From positions 196,637,962-196,701,961 of the forward strand of contig CM077644.1 of assembly GCA_039707465.1 (NCBI GenBank): a DNA stretch of 64,000 bases, read 5' to 3'. Made by a program: the position numbers and the translations under genes. Below the pieces are notes generated by a model. It did no database searches. It was not told where the DNA came from and worked only from the letters and a program-made list of their open reading frames with translations. Of the stretch, positions 37,901 to 43,885 are shown in pieces. How positions within the stretch are numbered: the stretch's first letter is position 1; every line of letters starts with the position of its first letter. The DNA comes from Rhabdophis nuchalis. Lineage: Eukaryota; Chordata; Lepidosauria; Squamata; Natricidae.

Positions 37901-39710
37901 ATGTATAATACTGTAAAAGGTACTTTAAAAATATACCTTGAACATCTCTGCCTCAATTTGCTGGTGAACACCTACATAGCTCTTCTTTATCTGTTGTTTG
38001 TCTTTAATCATCACAGTAAGTCTATGTAATGGCCCAGCATTCAAGTCTTCTGCGTGTGTCTTCATGATCTTGCTAAGCTGCTCTGTTTGTTGCACAATAA
38101 GCAACCATGACTTAAAAAGAGATGAAAAGAGATTTATTATTGGCTCAGAAACCAAAAATATAAAGGTCAACTTTCCAAAGATAAGACATGTTTAAGTATT
38201 TATTGGCACAGCTCACAGTACAGTAGGATTACTAGCATACCTGACTATATTTAAGAATACAAGTTCAAATAGCAAGTCAAATATAGGGCCATAAAGACAA
38301 TATACTTTAATGTACATAAAGACTATTTCATATAAGCATGGCAAAAAACAGAACAATTCTCAAAAATCACTTCATATTACATTTAAATAGTTAGTATGAA
38401 ACATCTGAAAAGAAACTATTAATTCCAAGTTTGAAAATATATGTTACATAATATTGGTATCATATGTGTTTAGAATGGAATTCTAAATACATGATATCAT
38501 ATGTATTTAGAATGGAATTCTAAGTCCTTTAAGTTTTATTTTTTTTAAAGTAATTTTGGCTCATAAAATAATTCGCATATAAAAAATAGTAATCAGAATA
38601 ATAAGTCAGAAAATTCCAATTCATTTTTAAGATTGCCACTCCGAAACAGTTAAAGTGAAAAGGCAAATAAGATGTTCTAAATAAACTGTCATTTTGCTGG
38701 CTACCTCCTTAGCCTTCCTTGCCCAGCAGCAACCACTTACCTCCTGCCAGCTTGCTTGCAAGCCACTAGGGATTTACTTAATGACCCAAGATCCTTGGAT
38801 AGCAGTGGCAATGGGGAAATGCAAGGACTGCCGTTGCTAAGCAATTCAGTCACATGATGTCACATTTTACAACTGTGTCACTTAGGAAACAAAAATTCTG
38901 GTCCTCATTGCTATAACTAAGGAAAAACTACCTGTATAGCCCTGTTAGATGCATTTCAAGTTCTAGCTGTCCCAGAATCACAAGATCATGATCTGTACAT
39001 TTGAATGCAAAGTCAATGGTGAGACTGGTCAGATGGCAAATGGCAAAACAACTGCAGTGACCTAATGTTGGCAATGAGTGCTGCAATTACTATTACTAAA
39101 CAAATGTCACATTTTACATCCACATCATTTAGCAACAGATATTCTAATTGTTATCGTTAACCAAGGAATACTTGAAACATAAATTTTTGAGGAAGAATGG
39201 AAGCATATGATTTACCCCTACTACAAAGGGGGTACAAATCTACAAAGAAATTCTCAAACACAAAACAAATCAAGTCACATACTGAAAACATAAACCGAGC
39301 CATTAAGTAGTTTAGCATCAAGATAAACAATCAAATTATGTTTATTCAAGTCTACAGAATTCAACAGAAACCAAGAAATTGTATCTTTACAGCTGCAGTC
39401 TTAAAATCATTTTGTGTGTTTACCACAATGTTTGTAAATTTGTAAATTATCAGTTTTTAAAAGTTTACTCACTTTAAATTTAAATTAAATTACATTTTCT
39501 TACCTTTGCTACATTACTGACATAATCAAGTTGTGACGTACTCTCTTTATCAACTTGATTGCAAAGGTTCTGTAAAGTGGATGCGTATTCTTTGTCACTT
39601 TTTATTCTCATCGTCATAAATTTCTTCACTGTTTCCAATAGCCGTAACTCCCAATCTTGCAGTTTTAGCAAAGCTTCATGGGAATACTTCAGGTCATTTC
39701 CAAACCCCAT
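16800..39710 (-). CDS. FER: FER tyrosine kinase, N-terminal half (8 coding exons, gene runs off left edge)
   Basis: FER is a cytoplasmic non-receptor tyrosine kinase acting at membranes, adherens junctions and the cytoskeleton. Coding exons are 39710-39504, 38110-37937, 37139-37040, 33317-33134, 27691-27554, 26303-26184, 18764-18642 and 16989-16800. Their lengths sum to 1236 nt, or 412 codons, and every junction keeps frame with AG/GT sites. The protein opens with MGFGNDLK, covers the F-BAR domain (about residues 1-260) and the following coiled-coil region, and ends at [10 protein letters not shown]. The known family continues with a linker, SH2 and kinase domain; none of these was recognised here, so they should lie left of base 1. 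Similarity to vertebrate FER is close throughout, which separates it from FES. Introns are loaded with transposons but the exons are undamaged. Confidence 0.96.
17232..18306. mobile_element. TA-flanked DNA transposon filled by a 31-bp minisatellite
   Basis: The terminal inverted repeats CCGTATTTATTCGACTATAA and TTATAGTCGAATAAATACGG are exact over their length and flanked by TA (17230-17231, 18307-18308), consistent with a Tc1/mariner-type MITE. The interior, apart from short end segments, is a GC-rich tandem array. The element makes up most of the 1652-base FER intron between coding exons 8 and 7. Confidence 0.85.
17335..18200. repeat. GC-rich minisatellite, 31-bp unit (variants 28-31)
   Basis: About 27 units around CGCGTCTGTTTCTGGGCTCC are followed by ACTTCTCCC. 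Variant units differ in CCACTT/CACTT/CCGCTTTT and in the CCCCCG/CCAACG/CCACCG joint. Because 31 is not a multiple of 3 and the unit has no stop in any minus frame, long spurious frames appear, up to 245 codons with EPRNRR, GAQKQT and SPETDA themes. On the FER sense strand the array is purine-rich. Confidence 0.9.
18642..18764 (-). CDS. FER: FER coding exon 7 (coiled coil)
   Basis: 123 bases. They complete the methionine, then encode [20 protein letters not shown], then [20 protein letters not shown], and two bases of an aspartate codon. The acceptor is TCATAG|GTTGAA and the donor is TCTGA|GTGAGT, a strong site. The heptad pattern of leucine, glutamate and lysine is that of the FER coiled coil between F-BAR and SH2. 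Confidence 0.94.
18765..20380. other. FER intron, anonymous
   Basis: AT-rich, no recognised gene. A run of 11 or so G residues lies near 20131-20141. Confidence 0.4.
20380..21180 (-). mobile_element. Ancient L2 LINE remnant, possible
   Basis: TTGAGTCATTACCAAATGTA and CACTGCTGTAATCCAACTGT resemble, with much drift, the segment complementary to 23140-23290 in the young L2 (compare GCGTTACAGTAATCCAGCC). No frame survives. Confidence 0.35.
21181..22618. other. FER intron, anonymous
   Basis: No exon or clear repeat recognised. Small plus-strand frames at 21536-21914 have no known domain. Confidence 0.4.
22619..25985 (-). mobile_element. L2 LINE with uninterrupted ORF2
   Basis: A minus-strand L2. 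The 5' leader is GC-rich (about 25985-25787), then come ORF2 and a 3' UTR with CGCCGCCCTGGGTCC and GGGCGGGGTATAAATT, ending in an AAATAAATAAAT tail at about 22619. It sits in the same orientation as FER inside the intron between coding exons 6 and 7. No target duplication was recognised. The 5' end is uncertain. Confidence 0.88.
22814..25786 (-). CDS. L2 ORF2: endonuclease-reverse transcriptase, 990 codons open
   Basis: The N-terminal apurinic-type endonuclease shows [15 protein letters not shown] (about residue 53), [42 protein letters not shown] and a SWTDHSLL histidine motif. The RT shows [44 protein letters not shown] and YADDTQLY (about residue 705), followed by the usual C-terminal region to LFQQAGLG. 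Key catalytic residues of both domains are present. The codon at 25786 is TTG and the frame is open further upstream without an ATG, so translation may begin at Met53 or by another mode. It could be a recently active copy; activity is inference. Confidence 0.88.
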   Translation of the reverse strand: MVLGRGRGGGRQDVHHGLGARGRWLRAVACPNPLYSARGLGGQGLQSRGPRLMFCNARSVVNKSPLINDLVSEGDPDLVGITETWLGPEGGLPLVEMCPPGYRAFHQPRALGRGGGGVAVIVKESLEPKETTVPQTTGCESLFVKWGLGRQLGLLVVYLAPRYVTAALPELLEVIAAMAVETPRLVVMGDFNLPSAGETSEVAREFMASMTAMDLTQVVQGPTHEGGHTLDLIFVSGHWISDLGTGDLVILPLSWTDHSLLRIYFPTVTPHRGEAEPETPSWFRPRRLMDPERFQRELGPIPVSLPRGSTEDLVAAWYSAATGALDRVAPLRPLMRRRVTQAPWFTEELREMKRRKRRLESRWRSSRSESDRTLVRDHIRTYLVALRVAKREYCATLIASAENRPAALFGVTRSLLHLRPREAPLQGRAEEFGVFLQDKITQIRNELPSTCGPVEASSAGLEITPWEEFDFVTTEDMDRLRRNLRATTCLLDPCPSWLVLASWEVTRGWLQGIVNSSLSEGYLPTVLKEAVVRPLLKKPSLDPALLENYRPVSNLHFLVKVVESVVAQQFPRHLEEVDYLDPRQSGFRPGHSTETALVALVDDLWRARDRGCSSILVLLDLSAAFDTIDHGILLHRLGGLGLRGTVLRWFSSYLSGRSQWVLAGGQRSSPRPLTCGVPQGSVLSPLLFNTYMKPLGEIIRGFGVEYHLYADDTQLYISTPNHPNDAVEVLSRCLEAVQIWMGSNKLKLNPSKTEWLWFPAPRFSQISPTLAIGGEQLAPVERACNLGVLLDSRLSMEDHVTAVARGAFYQVRLIRQLRPLLDRGALRTVTQALVTSRLDYCNALYMGLPLRCTRKLQLVQNAAARVIMGASRQTHVTPLLRELHWLPVAFRVRFKVLTTIFKSLHGSGPSYIRDRLLPHTSLRPIRSHREGLLRVPSAGQCRLATPRGRAFSVAGPALWNDLPPDLRTISDLRLFRQRLKTYLFQQAGLG
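25986..26183. other. Intron DNA with short GA microsatellite
   Basis: A GAGAGAGAGAGAGAC run at 26045-26062; otherwise anonymous. Confidence 0.5.
26184..26303 (-). CDS. FER: FER coding exon 6 (linker and start of second coiled coil)
   Basis: 120 bases read from the minus strand. After completing arginine they encode [20 protein letters not shown] and [19 protein letters not shown], then two bases of methionine. The acceptor is ACTAAAG|GACATC and the donor is ACTAT|GTAAGT. The first seven residues (TSDIEQQ) vary most from the mammalian protein I recall; the rest is strongly conserved. The 26.18-18.76 kb intron downstream holds a large L2 LINE in the same orientation as FER. Confidence 0.93.
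26304..27553. other. FER intron between coding exons 6 and 5
   Basis: AT-rich and short (1250 bases), with no repeat or gene recognised. Confidence 0.5.
27554..27691 (-). CDS. FER: FER coding exon 5 (end of F-BAR)
   Basis: 138 bases. They finish the leucine codon and encode [20 protein letters not shown] through SSFIETH, plus two bases of an arginine codon. The acceptor is TTGTCAG|GAAAGG and the donor is CACAG|GTAAAA. This is the last F-BAR helix and the turn into the linker. The codons around the splice points join in frame only with the exons listed on either side. Confidence 0.94.
27692..28924. other. FER intron, anonymous
   Basis: No recognised feature. The segment around 28130-28320 has the pair GAGATCCCCCAAAAC and TTTGAAGGGTTCGCTAATG but no assignable family. 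Confidence 0.4.
28925..28983 (+). repeat. LINE-like 3' tail with ATT repeat
   Basis: TTTCATTGTAATTTTTACAA and CGACAATAAAGATTATTATT match the tail at 14665-14758. Confidence 0.6.
29140..29572. mobile_element. Partial MITE (CCGTATTTTTCGG end) with pyrimidine minisatellite
   Basis: The right end TCTTATACTCCGAAAAATACGG, followed by TA, is the inverted end of a family that also appears at 32365 and, more distantly, 17232. Inside, 29217-29516 is a diverged tandem array of CTCTCTC plus CCTACCTATCTACTGTATTT units, about 60-120 bases per higher-order repeat. No matching left end was seen, so the copy is truncated or rearranged. The 174-codon plus frame here is low complexity, not a gene. Confidence 0.55.
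29573..30945. other. FER intron, anonymous
   Basis: AT-rich non-coding DNA. Part of the segment 29820-29900 echoes 29045-29130 (AGTCTTTT...ATATTAATG themes), possibly an old local duplication. Confidence 0.4.
30950..32115 (-). mobile_element. Ancient L2 LINE remnant
   Basis: Minus-strand conceptual reading gives [18 protein letters not shown] (compare [18 protein letters not shown] in the young L2) at about 31185-31110. Further upstream [12 protein letters not shown] and a GGG-type motif near 31955-32080 match the L2 endonuclease. Many stops and a large internal loss mark it as an old copy. Confidence 0.5.
32365..32699. mobile_element. TA-flanked MITE, CCGTATTTTTCTGTGTATAA end
   Basis: The left end CCGTATTTTTCTGTGTATAA follows TA (32363-32364). 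The right end GTGTCTTGTAGTCCAAAAAA with TACAT precedes TA at 32700-32701. The ends are imperfect inverted copies. A run of 14 C residues lies at about 32393-32406. Short frames inside are not genes. Confidence 0.6.
33134..33317 (-). CDS. FER: FER coding exon 4 (F-BAR core)
   Basis: 184 bases. They finish the split glycine, then encode [20 protein letters not shown] through [11 protein letters not shown], ending on the first two bases of a leucine codon. The acceptor is TTTCAG|GCAAGG and the donor is GGACT|GTAAGA. The [20 protein letters not shown] motif is characteristic of the FES/FER F-BAR domain. Confidence 0.95.
33318..33910. other. FER intron, anonymous
   Basis: AT-rich, nothing recognised. 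Confidence 0.45.
33911..34165 (+). mobile_element. Squamate tRNA-derived SINE
   Basis: The head GCCAGCTTAGTTTAGTGGTG is followed by CAGTTCTAGTCCC (B-box-like), then GACTTTGGGCCAGTCAGTC and CCAACCCACCTCCCAGGATT. GTTTGCTGCCTTGAGTTAC leads to an AAATAAATAA tail. It is complete in outline. Confidence 0.75.
34166..34956. other. FER intron, anonymous
   Basis: No recognised gene or repeat. Confidence 0.4.
34957..35295. mobile_element. hAT MITE with perfect 8-bp target duplication
   Basis: The ends CAGGGGTATCAAACT and AGTTTGACACCCCTG are inverted copies. CTCTATAC is duplicated at 34949-34956 and 35296-35303. The 339-bp interior has no transposase. Confidence 0.88.
35571..35796 (+). mobile_element. 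tRNA-derived SINE, snake/lizard type
   Basis: GATGCAGTGGTTAGAATGCA (A-box-like), CAGCAGTTCAATTCTCACC (B-box-like), CCTTCCGAGCTCGATAAAAT, ATGAGGACCCAGATTGTTGG and CGCTTAGAGAGAGCTGTAAA occur in order. This is a complete, moderately diverged copy. Confidence 0.78.
35797..36180. mobile_element. CAGGTAGTCCTC-family MITE, diverged
   Basis: It starts CAGGTACTACTTGTTTAATAA and ends AGTAAGCGAAGACTACCTA next to TA. The interior contains GTGCTGAAGGAAGGGGCTTA and TGACAATCACATGATTG, shared with other copies. Confidence 0.55.
36181..37039. other. FER intron, anonymous
   Basis: AACTCAAGGTGGCATATATA near 36878 suggests an old SINE tail; the rest is anonymous. Confidence 0.4.
37040..37139 (-). CDS. FER: FER coding exon 3 (F-BAR residues 128-161)
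   Basis: One hundred bases encoding [10 protein letters not shown] to YKEALSK plus the first base of a glycine codon. The acceptor is GGGTAG|GTTACA, and the first codons GTT ACA AAA match the family. The donor is AAAG|GTAGGT, phase 1; a second GT four bases further would break frame with the next exon. The segment is lysine/glutamate-rich helix of the F-BAR domain. Confidence 0.94.
37605..37735 (+). mobile_element. L2 LINE 3' UTR fragment
   Basis: GGCCGGCCTGGCCTAACC, then CTGTGCACTGCCCCGAGTCC and GAGAGGGGGCAGTTTATAAA, then an AATAAATATATAAATAAATA tail. This is the last part of an L2, in antisense orientation to FER. Confidence 0.75.
37937..38110 (-). CDS. FER: FER coding exon 2 (F-BAR residues 70-127)
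   Basis: Fifty-eight codons, SWLLIVQQ to EAEMFK, phase 0 at both ends. The acceptor is CTTTTTAAG|TCA and the donor is TTCAAG|GTATAT. The segment carries the F-BAR helix with the [16 protein letters not shown] stretch typical of FER. The acceptor is AAG rather than the more usual CAG/TAG, but the polypyrimidine run in front of it is good. Confidence 0.95.
38740..38935. mobile_element. CAGGTAGTCCTC-family MITE, half copy
   Basis: It ends GGAAAAACTACCTGTA and contains TTGCTAAGCAATTCAGTCAC and CACATTTTACAACTGTGTCA. The left terminus is not clear. A further related stretch reaches about 39175. Confidence 0.5.
38936..39503. other. FER intron between coding exons 2 and 1
   Basis: MITE-derived sequence to about 39175, then anonymous AT-rich DNA up to the donor of the first coding exon. 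Confidence 0.4.
39504..39710 (-). CDS. FER: FER first coding exon (start codon, F-BAR residues 1-69)
   Basis: The exon encodes 69 residues from MGFGNDLK to YVSNVAK and matches the conserved N terminus of FER, including the stretch [18 protein letters not shown]. The ATG at 39710-39708 has a purine at -3 and G at +4, a good Kozak context. The donor is AAAG|GTAAGA, phase 0. The frame stays open for 12 codons upstream but only from a GTG, so the ATG is preferred. Two possible acceptors for the untranslated part lie upstream, after ACTAG near 39746 and after TTTGCAG near 39774; I cannot choose between them. Confidence 0.95.
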
Positions 39711-39924
39711 CTTTTTTCTTAAGGCACTAGATTTATCAAGGGCCACTAGTAAAAGTTATTTTTGCCAGCACATCTGCAAACATCATAAAATAATAACAAA
39801 AGGCTATTATTATTTTTATCTTTGGTCATATAGTCAGCCAGATATTTATACTATTATTATTATTATTTACACATTATGTGTGTGTGTGTAAATAATAATA
39901 ATAGTATAAACTGCTGAGTATAAA

Positions 39925-40160
39925 CTGCTGAGCTCCTAGAATACAAAAATTCTTATATATATATATACTTGTTTTCATAGATTTTCACGGGTATAGGTAT
40001 GTAGGTTTTGGTTTATTCGCGTCTTTTCCCGTGTAAAATTAAAAGTGTTTGGGAAAAGACTCAAATAAACCAAAACCTACATACCTATACCCGTGAAAAT
40101 TTATGAAAACAAGTATATATATATATATATAAGAATTTTTGTATTCTAGGGGCTCAGCAG
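39925..40160. repeat. Long palindrome, arms about 106-110 bp
   Basis: Arm 39925-40030 is the inverted copy of 40051-40160, with only a few mismatches. The arms share CTGCTGAGC, GAATACAAAAATTCTTATAT, a TA run, TTTTCACGGGTATAGGTATG and GGTTTTGGTTTATT. The loop is 20 bases. It probably represents a foldback transposon, related to 128-290. It lies 215 bases upstream of the FER start codon in the 5' UTR or first intron. Confidence 0.85.
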
Positions 40161-40274
40161 TTGGTTTACAAACTGCTTTAATACATAATATAGTTTTCTT
40201 AATAATCATGCAAAGGGACCCAAATAGTACTGTATGTGAATGATAGGCAAACAACTGTTGCTTAATGAATTACA

Positions 40275-40335
40275 GGTAATTTTTGACTTTCAACATTTGT
40301 TTAACAACAATTTGAAGTTACGACAGACACAGAAG
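40275..40335 (+). mobile_element. CAGGTAGTCCTC-family MITE fragment
   Basis: CAGGTAATTTTTGACTTTC followed by TTTGTTTAACAACAATTTG resembles the left end of the family. It is short and diverged. Confidence 0.35.
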
Positions 40336-40635
40336 ATCTGTGGTTAAACTTCTTCTTATTCAGGTGAGCTAATTATTTGTAAAGTTGATCTGTCCAATCC
40401 TGCTGGTTCTCAGACTTTTGCAAAATTCGGAAACAGGTTTGAGTTTTTGGCAATTACAAAATACTGCATAGAAGCACCACAGGTTTAAACCATACTATAC
40501 TTTTCATGGTGCTAGATGTCCATTTTAACTGTATAAAACAACTTGGCACTGAATCCATAAAAAATATATTGTTGCAGTGTGATGATTAAAAAGGAATGAA
40601 ATATTGTTCCAATCATTATTTTATATTGAAAAAGT

Positions 40636-40641
40636 TTTATT
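40636..40641 (-). terminator. AATAAA polyadenylation signal of the ORF1-only L1
   Basis: AATAAA on the minus strand, 13 bases before the 3' end of the element. No long poly(A) follows; only four A residues, shared with the target duplication, are present. Confidence 0.6.
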
Positions 40642-40892
40642 GGTTTTACATTTTTTAACAGGGTAGGGTAATGGTTACAAAGAAATTTTGAGAGCATTCA
40701 CGTCAGAGTCGTCGGACCTTCCGAGACCTCAAAATACACATTAAAAAAGTTAACATAGAAAACATTTTCCATACCGCTACAAGATGAAAGCAAGTACATT
40801 TACCTAAATTCTCCCTTCCATGCTGTCAGACATTTACAAAAAGTCCGGATAGAAATATTATCCAAAATTGTTCAAGAAAAATCAAGGCAAAG

Positions 40893-41741
40893 TTATTTTT
40901 TTGATCTAAGTCTTTTGGCTATTGTATCTTCTTTCTCTCCTCCCTGGCCCCCCGTAGGCGGGGCCGTGGCCCCCTCCGTCCCCCCTGGATCTTCCCCCAG
41001 GACAGAGGAATGTTTTTTAAAAAAGGCTTCCGCCTCAGCAACTGTTTTAATCCTCACTCTTCCTCCTTCCCAGAACACCAGCATCCCTTCAGGTGTCATC
41101 CACTTGAACCAAATCCCGTGATCAAACAAGGTTTTAGACAAGAAGGAAAATTTCCTTCTTGAATCTCTAATTTTTCTAGGGATCTGCTTCAAGATAGTGA
41201 CCGTTTTTCGTTGATAAGTTAAAGGTTTCTCTCTCTGCGCTTTCAGGATTTCCTCTCTGGTTGACCTTCTAACAAATTTCACATGTATCTCTCTAGGCAC
41301 TTCATTCATCCTGGCATATGCAGAATTAATTCTATAGGCTAGGTCAATGTCCCCCCTGATCTCATCCTTAGGTTTTTGTAAATAGTCTGCTAAAATTGTA
41401 CTCATAAGATCAGGCAGGCATTCACCAGATTCCTCAAGAACATTCTGAAATCTCAAAAAATATGTCATTCTTTCCATATCTATCCTAGACACATGCCCAT
41501 TTATTTCCCCCACCTCATTAGAAACATTTTTAATCTCTCCCTTAGCCCCCTCCAACCCTCCTTCCAATTCTTCATTCTTCTGTGTGTTCTCCAACACTTG
41601 CTTCCGGGTATCCAATAGTTTCTTTTTGAAAGTACTATTTTCAGCCCTCTGGGCCTTTATTTCTGATATCAAAGTTTGCATAGAGGTTTCAAGAGAAGCC
41701 ATCCTTTGTTCCAAATTTACAAGTGCTGCTTCTTGTGCCAT
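40893..41741 (-). CDS. L1 ORF1 protein, intact (282 aa)
   Basis: Residues 1-90 form a coiled coil (heptads in LVNLEQRMASLETSMQTLIS and onward). Residues about 95-190 resemble the L1 ORF1 RRM-like domain (YFLRFQNVLEES, DIDLAYRINSAYARM). Residues about 190-245 resemble the C-terminal domain (QIPRKIRDSRRKFSFLSKTL, RVRIKTVAEAEAFFKKH), followed by a basic end AKRLRSKK. In L1 this protein trimerises, binds the element RNA and acts as a nucleic acid chaperone. Length is within the usual range for vertebrate ORF1p. The ATG follows GCC with a strong context. Confidence 0.85.
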   Translation of the reverse strand: MAQEAALVNLEQRMASLETSMQTLISEIKAQRAENSTFKKKLLDTRKQVLENTQKNEELEGGLEGAKGEIKNVSNEVGEINGHVSRIDMERMTYFLRFQNVLEESGECLPDLMSTILADYLQKPKDEIRGDIDLAYRINSAYARMNEVPREIHVKFVRRSTREEILKAQREKPLTYQRKTVTILKQIPRKIRDSRRKFSFLSKTLFDHGIWFKWMTPEGMLVFWEGGRVRIKTVAEAEAFFKKHSSVLGEDPGGTEGATAPPTGGQGGEKEDTIAKRLRSKK

Positions 41742-42611
41742 GGTTAAAAGTTAGAATCACTGCCACCAAGATGGCGTTTTCCGGGTGGGGCTGGTGGGGC
41801 AGATCAGGAGCTCAGTTCAGTTCAGGGCTGTGAAGTTGCAAACAATTCAGAAACCAAAAGAGACACAATTTCCCAAATCAGCAAATAGTAATAACGAAGG
41901 TATTCCAAAGAAGAAATCACAAATCCATCAAGAGAATTTTTTTTTTTCAAAAATCCAGAGAGAGTCCTGCTTTCAAAGAGACGCTGGAAATTTTCCTTAG
42001 TTGAAATAATCAGGCAGGGACAAAGAGAAGCCACTTCCACCGCCCATCTCAGAGCCAGAGGGAGAGAGTAGCAAAATAAGAATTTTTTTTTTACTCAGCC
42101 AGACCTAGAAACAATGTTGCAGAAAGTCACATTCCACTTTCCCTTGTTAAAGACCGTCCGGAGTGAAAGTTTCCGCTTTCTCTTTGCAGAGAAGCCATTT
42201 TAACGTGCCGCTTAAATCCGAGGGTTTTTTTTTTAAAAATAAACACCCCCCTCCCAGTCCGTTCAGCCTGGCTGGCAGCAGAAAAAAAAGTTTTTTTAAA
42301 AACTCACTCTCTCCTCGCAGCTGAAGCCTCGGGAGTCCTTCCGACTGAGCCGATCAGCCCTCTTCATTATTGTGAATGGCGCCGTCTTCCTTAGGCGAAG
42401 GGAGAACCCCCCGCTAGCATGTTCTCCCTCACCTAAGCCGCGCCGGGAGCCACTTCCTCCACCGCCGTGGGGGGGGGCGCCCCCCGACGAGCCGGCTTTA
42501 CGGGAGACCCTCAAACAAGAGGAGTCTCGCCCCCGTTGGGGGGCAGAAGAAGAAACAAAGCGGCGAGCGAGCGCTAGGCTCGCCCGTCGCCGCAGGAGCC
42601 GGAACCGGAAC
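41742..42611 (-). promoter_or_regulatory. 5' UTR/promoter region of the ORF1-only L1
   Basis: The first 300 bases (42611-42300) are rich in G, C and CpG, typical of L1 5' UTR promoters. A YY1-like motif, CCAAGATGGC on the plus strand at 41766-41775, lies 25-35 bases upstream of the ORF1 ATG. Promoter function is inferred from position and composition. Confidence 0.5.
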
Positions 42612-42628
42612 GTTCCAATCATTATTTT

Positions 42629-43393
42629 GATGAGCAACATTTAGTTAATAGGTCTCAAACAATTTTCTTAAATGTCATTACTGATGGAAGACCATAAATG
42701 ATAATTTTGACTGTGTGTGTCACACATACACACACACAATATACAAATACGTATCACATGTAATTATTTGACTAATAGTTGTTTTCAATTAAAGATAGAT
42801 ACAATGATGATTGAATTGTAAGTGTATTACATTATTGTTCAGAAAAACGCCAGAATTGCAATTAATAATATTCTTTACTATGCCAATATTTGCAATGTGT
42901 GAGTTTTGTTTTATACAGAATAAAGGACTTCTCATAAAAGAATGTTTGTAAATAGAGGCTGTAAATATATTTTACTAGCAAGATTGATACATTTGTGAGG
43001 TGATGAAAATACTGAAAGACTTTATAGAACCAAAGGCAAAATTCAAATGAAAAATAGCACTGATGGTCAGGACACATTCTAAAAAGCTTTCTGGGGAAGC
43101 CATATATTTATAAATATGTGAGTAAATGTCTTAGATAGAGCATGCTATAAATGTCAATGAAAATCAAATTCTCCAGGTAAATTCAATAACAGAAAGGCAA
43201 AATATACACATACCTTTTTAAAAAAGTATTTTTCTAATAGTCTTTCCTTTCTAATGTGCACACCCCTGGTTTGTGGCTTAGCACTTCCAGATTTTCTGTA
43301 GTTTATTAAACTCTGCAAAATAAATGTTATATGATTCACTTGACAAACTATACAATGTCACAGGTCTTGGAGCCTGATACATATTATGAACTA
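42629..43393. other. Upstream/intron DNA, anonymous
   Basis: A GTGTGTGT/CACACACA palindromic microsatellite at 42714-42738; otherwise nothing recognised. Confidence 0.45.
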
Positions 43394-43777
43394 CAAGTAG
43401 TCTTCGACATACAACCACAATTTACCCCCAAATTTATGTTGCTAAGGAAAACATTTCTTAAATGAGTTTTGCCCCCTTTTACAAAATTTCTTGCCACTTG
43501 TTAAGTGAATCACTGTAGTTGTTAAGACAGCTGGTAAGTGAAGCTGGCTCCCCTACTGACTTTGCTTGTCAGAGAGTCACAAAAGGTGATCCCTTGACCC
43601 TGGGACACTGCAACCATCATAAATGTGAACCAGTTGCCAAGCGTCTGAATTTTGGTCATGTAATCATGGGAACGCTACACAGTCATAAGTATGAAAAACT
43701 TTCACAAGTGCTTTTTTCAGTGCTATTGTAACTTCAAATGGTCACTAAACAAATGGTTGTAAGTCAAGGACTACCTG
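43394..43777. mobile_element. CAGGTAGTCCTC-family MITE, complete
   Basis: It starts CAAGTAGTCTTCGACATACA and ends GTAAGTCAAGGACTACCTG, flanked by TA (43392-43393, 43778-43779). The interior has GTTGCTAAGGAAAACATTTC and GTTGTTAAGACAGCTGG. It is 384 bp and non-coding. Confidence 0.65.
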
Positions 43778-43805
43778 TACCAAGTCTATTTATCCCAGAA
43801 GCAGA

Positions 43806-43880
43806 CAGATTAACAGAGTTGGAAGGGACCTTGCAGGTCATCTAGTCCAACCCCCTGCCCAAGCAGGAGACCCTACATCT
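43806..43880 (-). mobile_element. CR1 LINE 3' terminal fragment
   Basis: CAGAGTTGGAAGGGACCTTG and TCATCTAGTCCAACCCCCTG are the complement of the CR1 3' end. It directly abuts the L2 tail at about 43886. Confidence 0.75.
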
Positions 43881-43885
43881 CAAAT

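Larger units (their letters stand above)
40606..42628 (-). mobile_element. ORF1-only L1 (HAL1-like) retrotransposon with 17-bp target duplication
   Basis: The element spans 40623-42611 on the minus strand. GTTCCAATCATTATTTT is repeated exactly at 40606-40622 and 42612-42628. In sense order it has an 870-base 5' UTR that is CpG-rich at its start (42611-42300), one open ORF1, and a 270-base 3' UTR with an AATAAA signal at 40641-40636. There is no ORF2 sequence between ORF1 and the 3' end. The T-rich target (..ATTATTTT/GATG) fits L1-type priming. Confidence 0.85.

Noticed and set aside
42300..42611. CpG-rich block near 42.4 kb as a host CpG island
   Set aside because: It is the 5' UTR of the ORF1-only L1, inside its target duplication.
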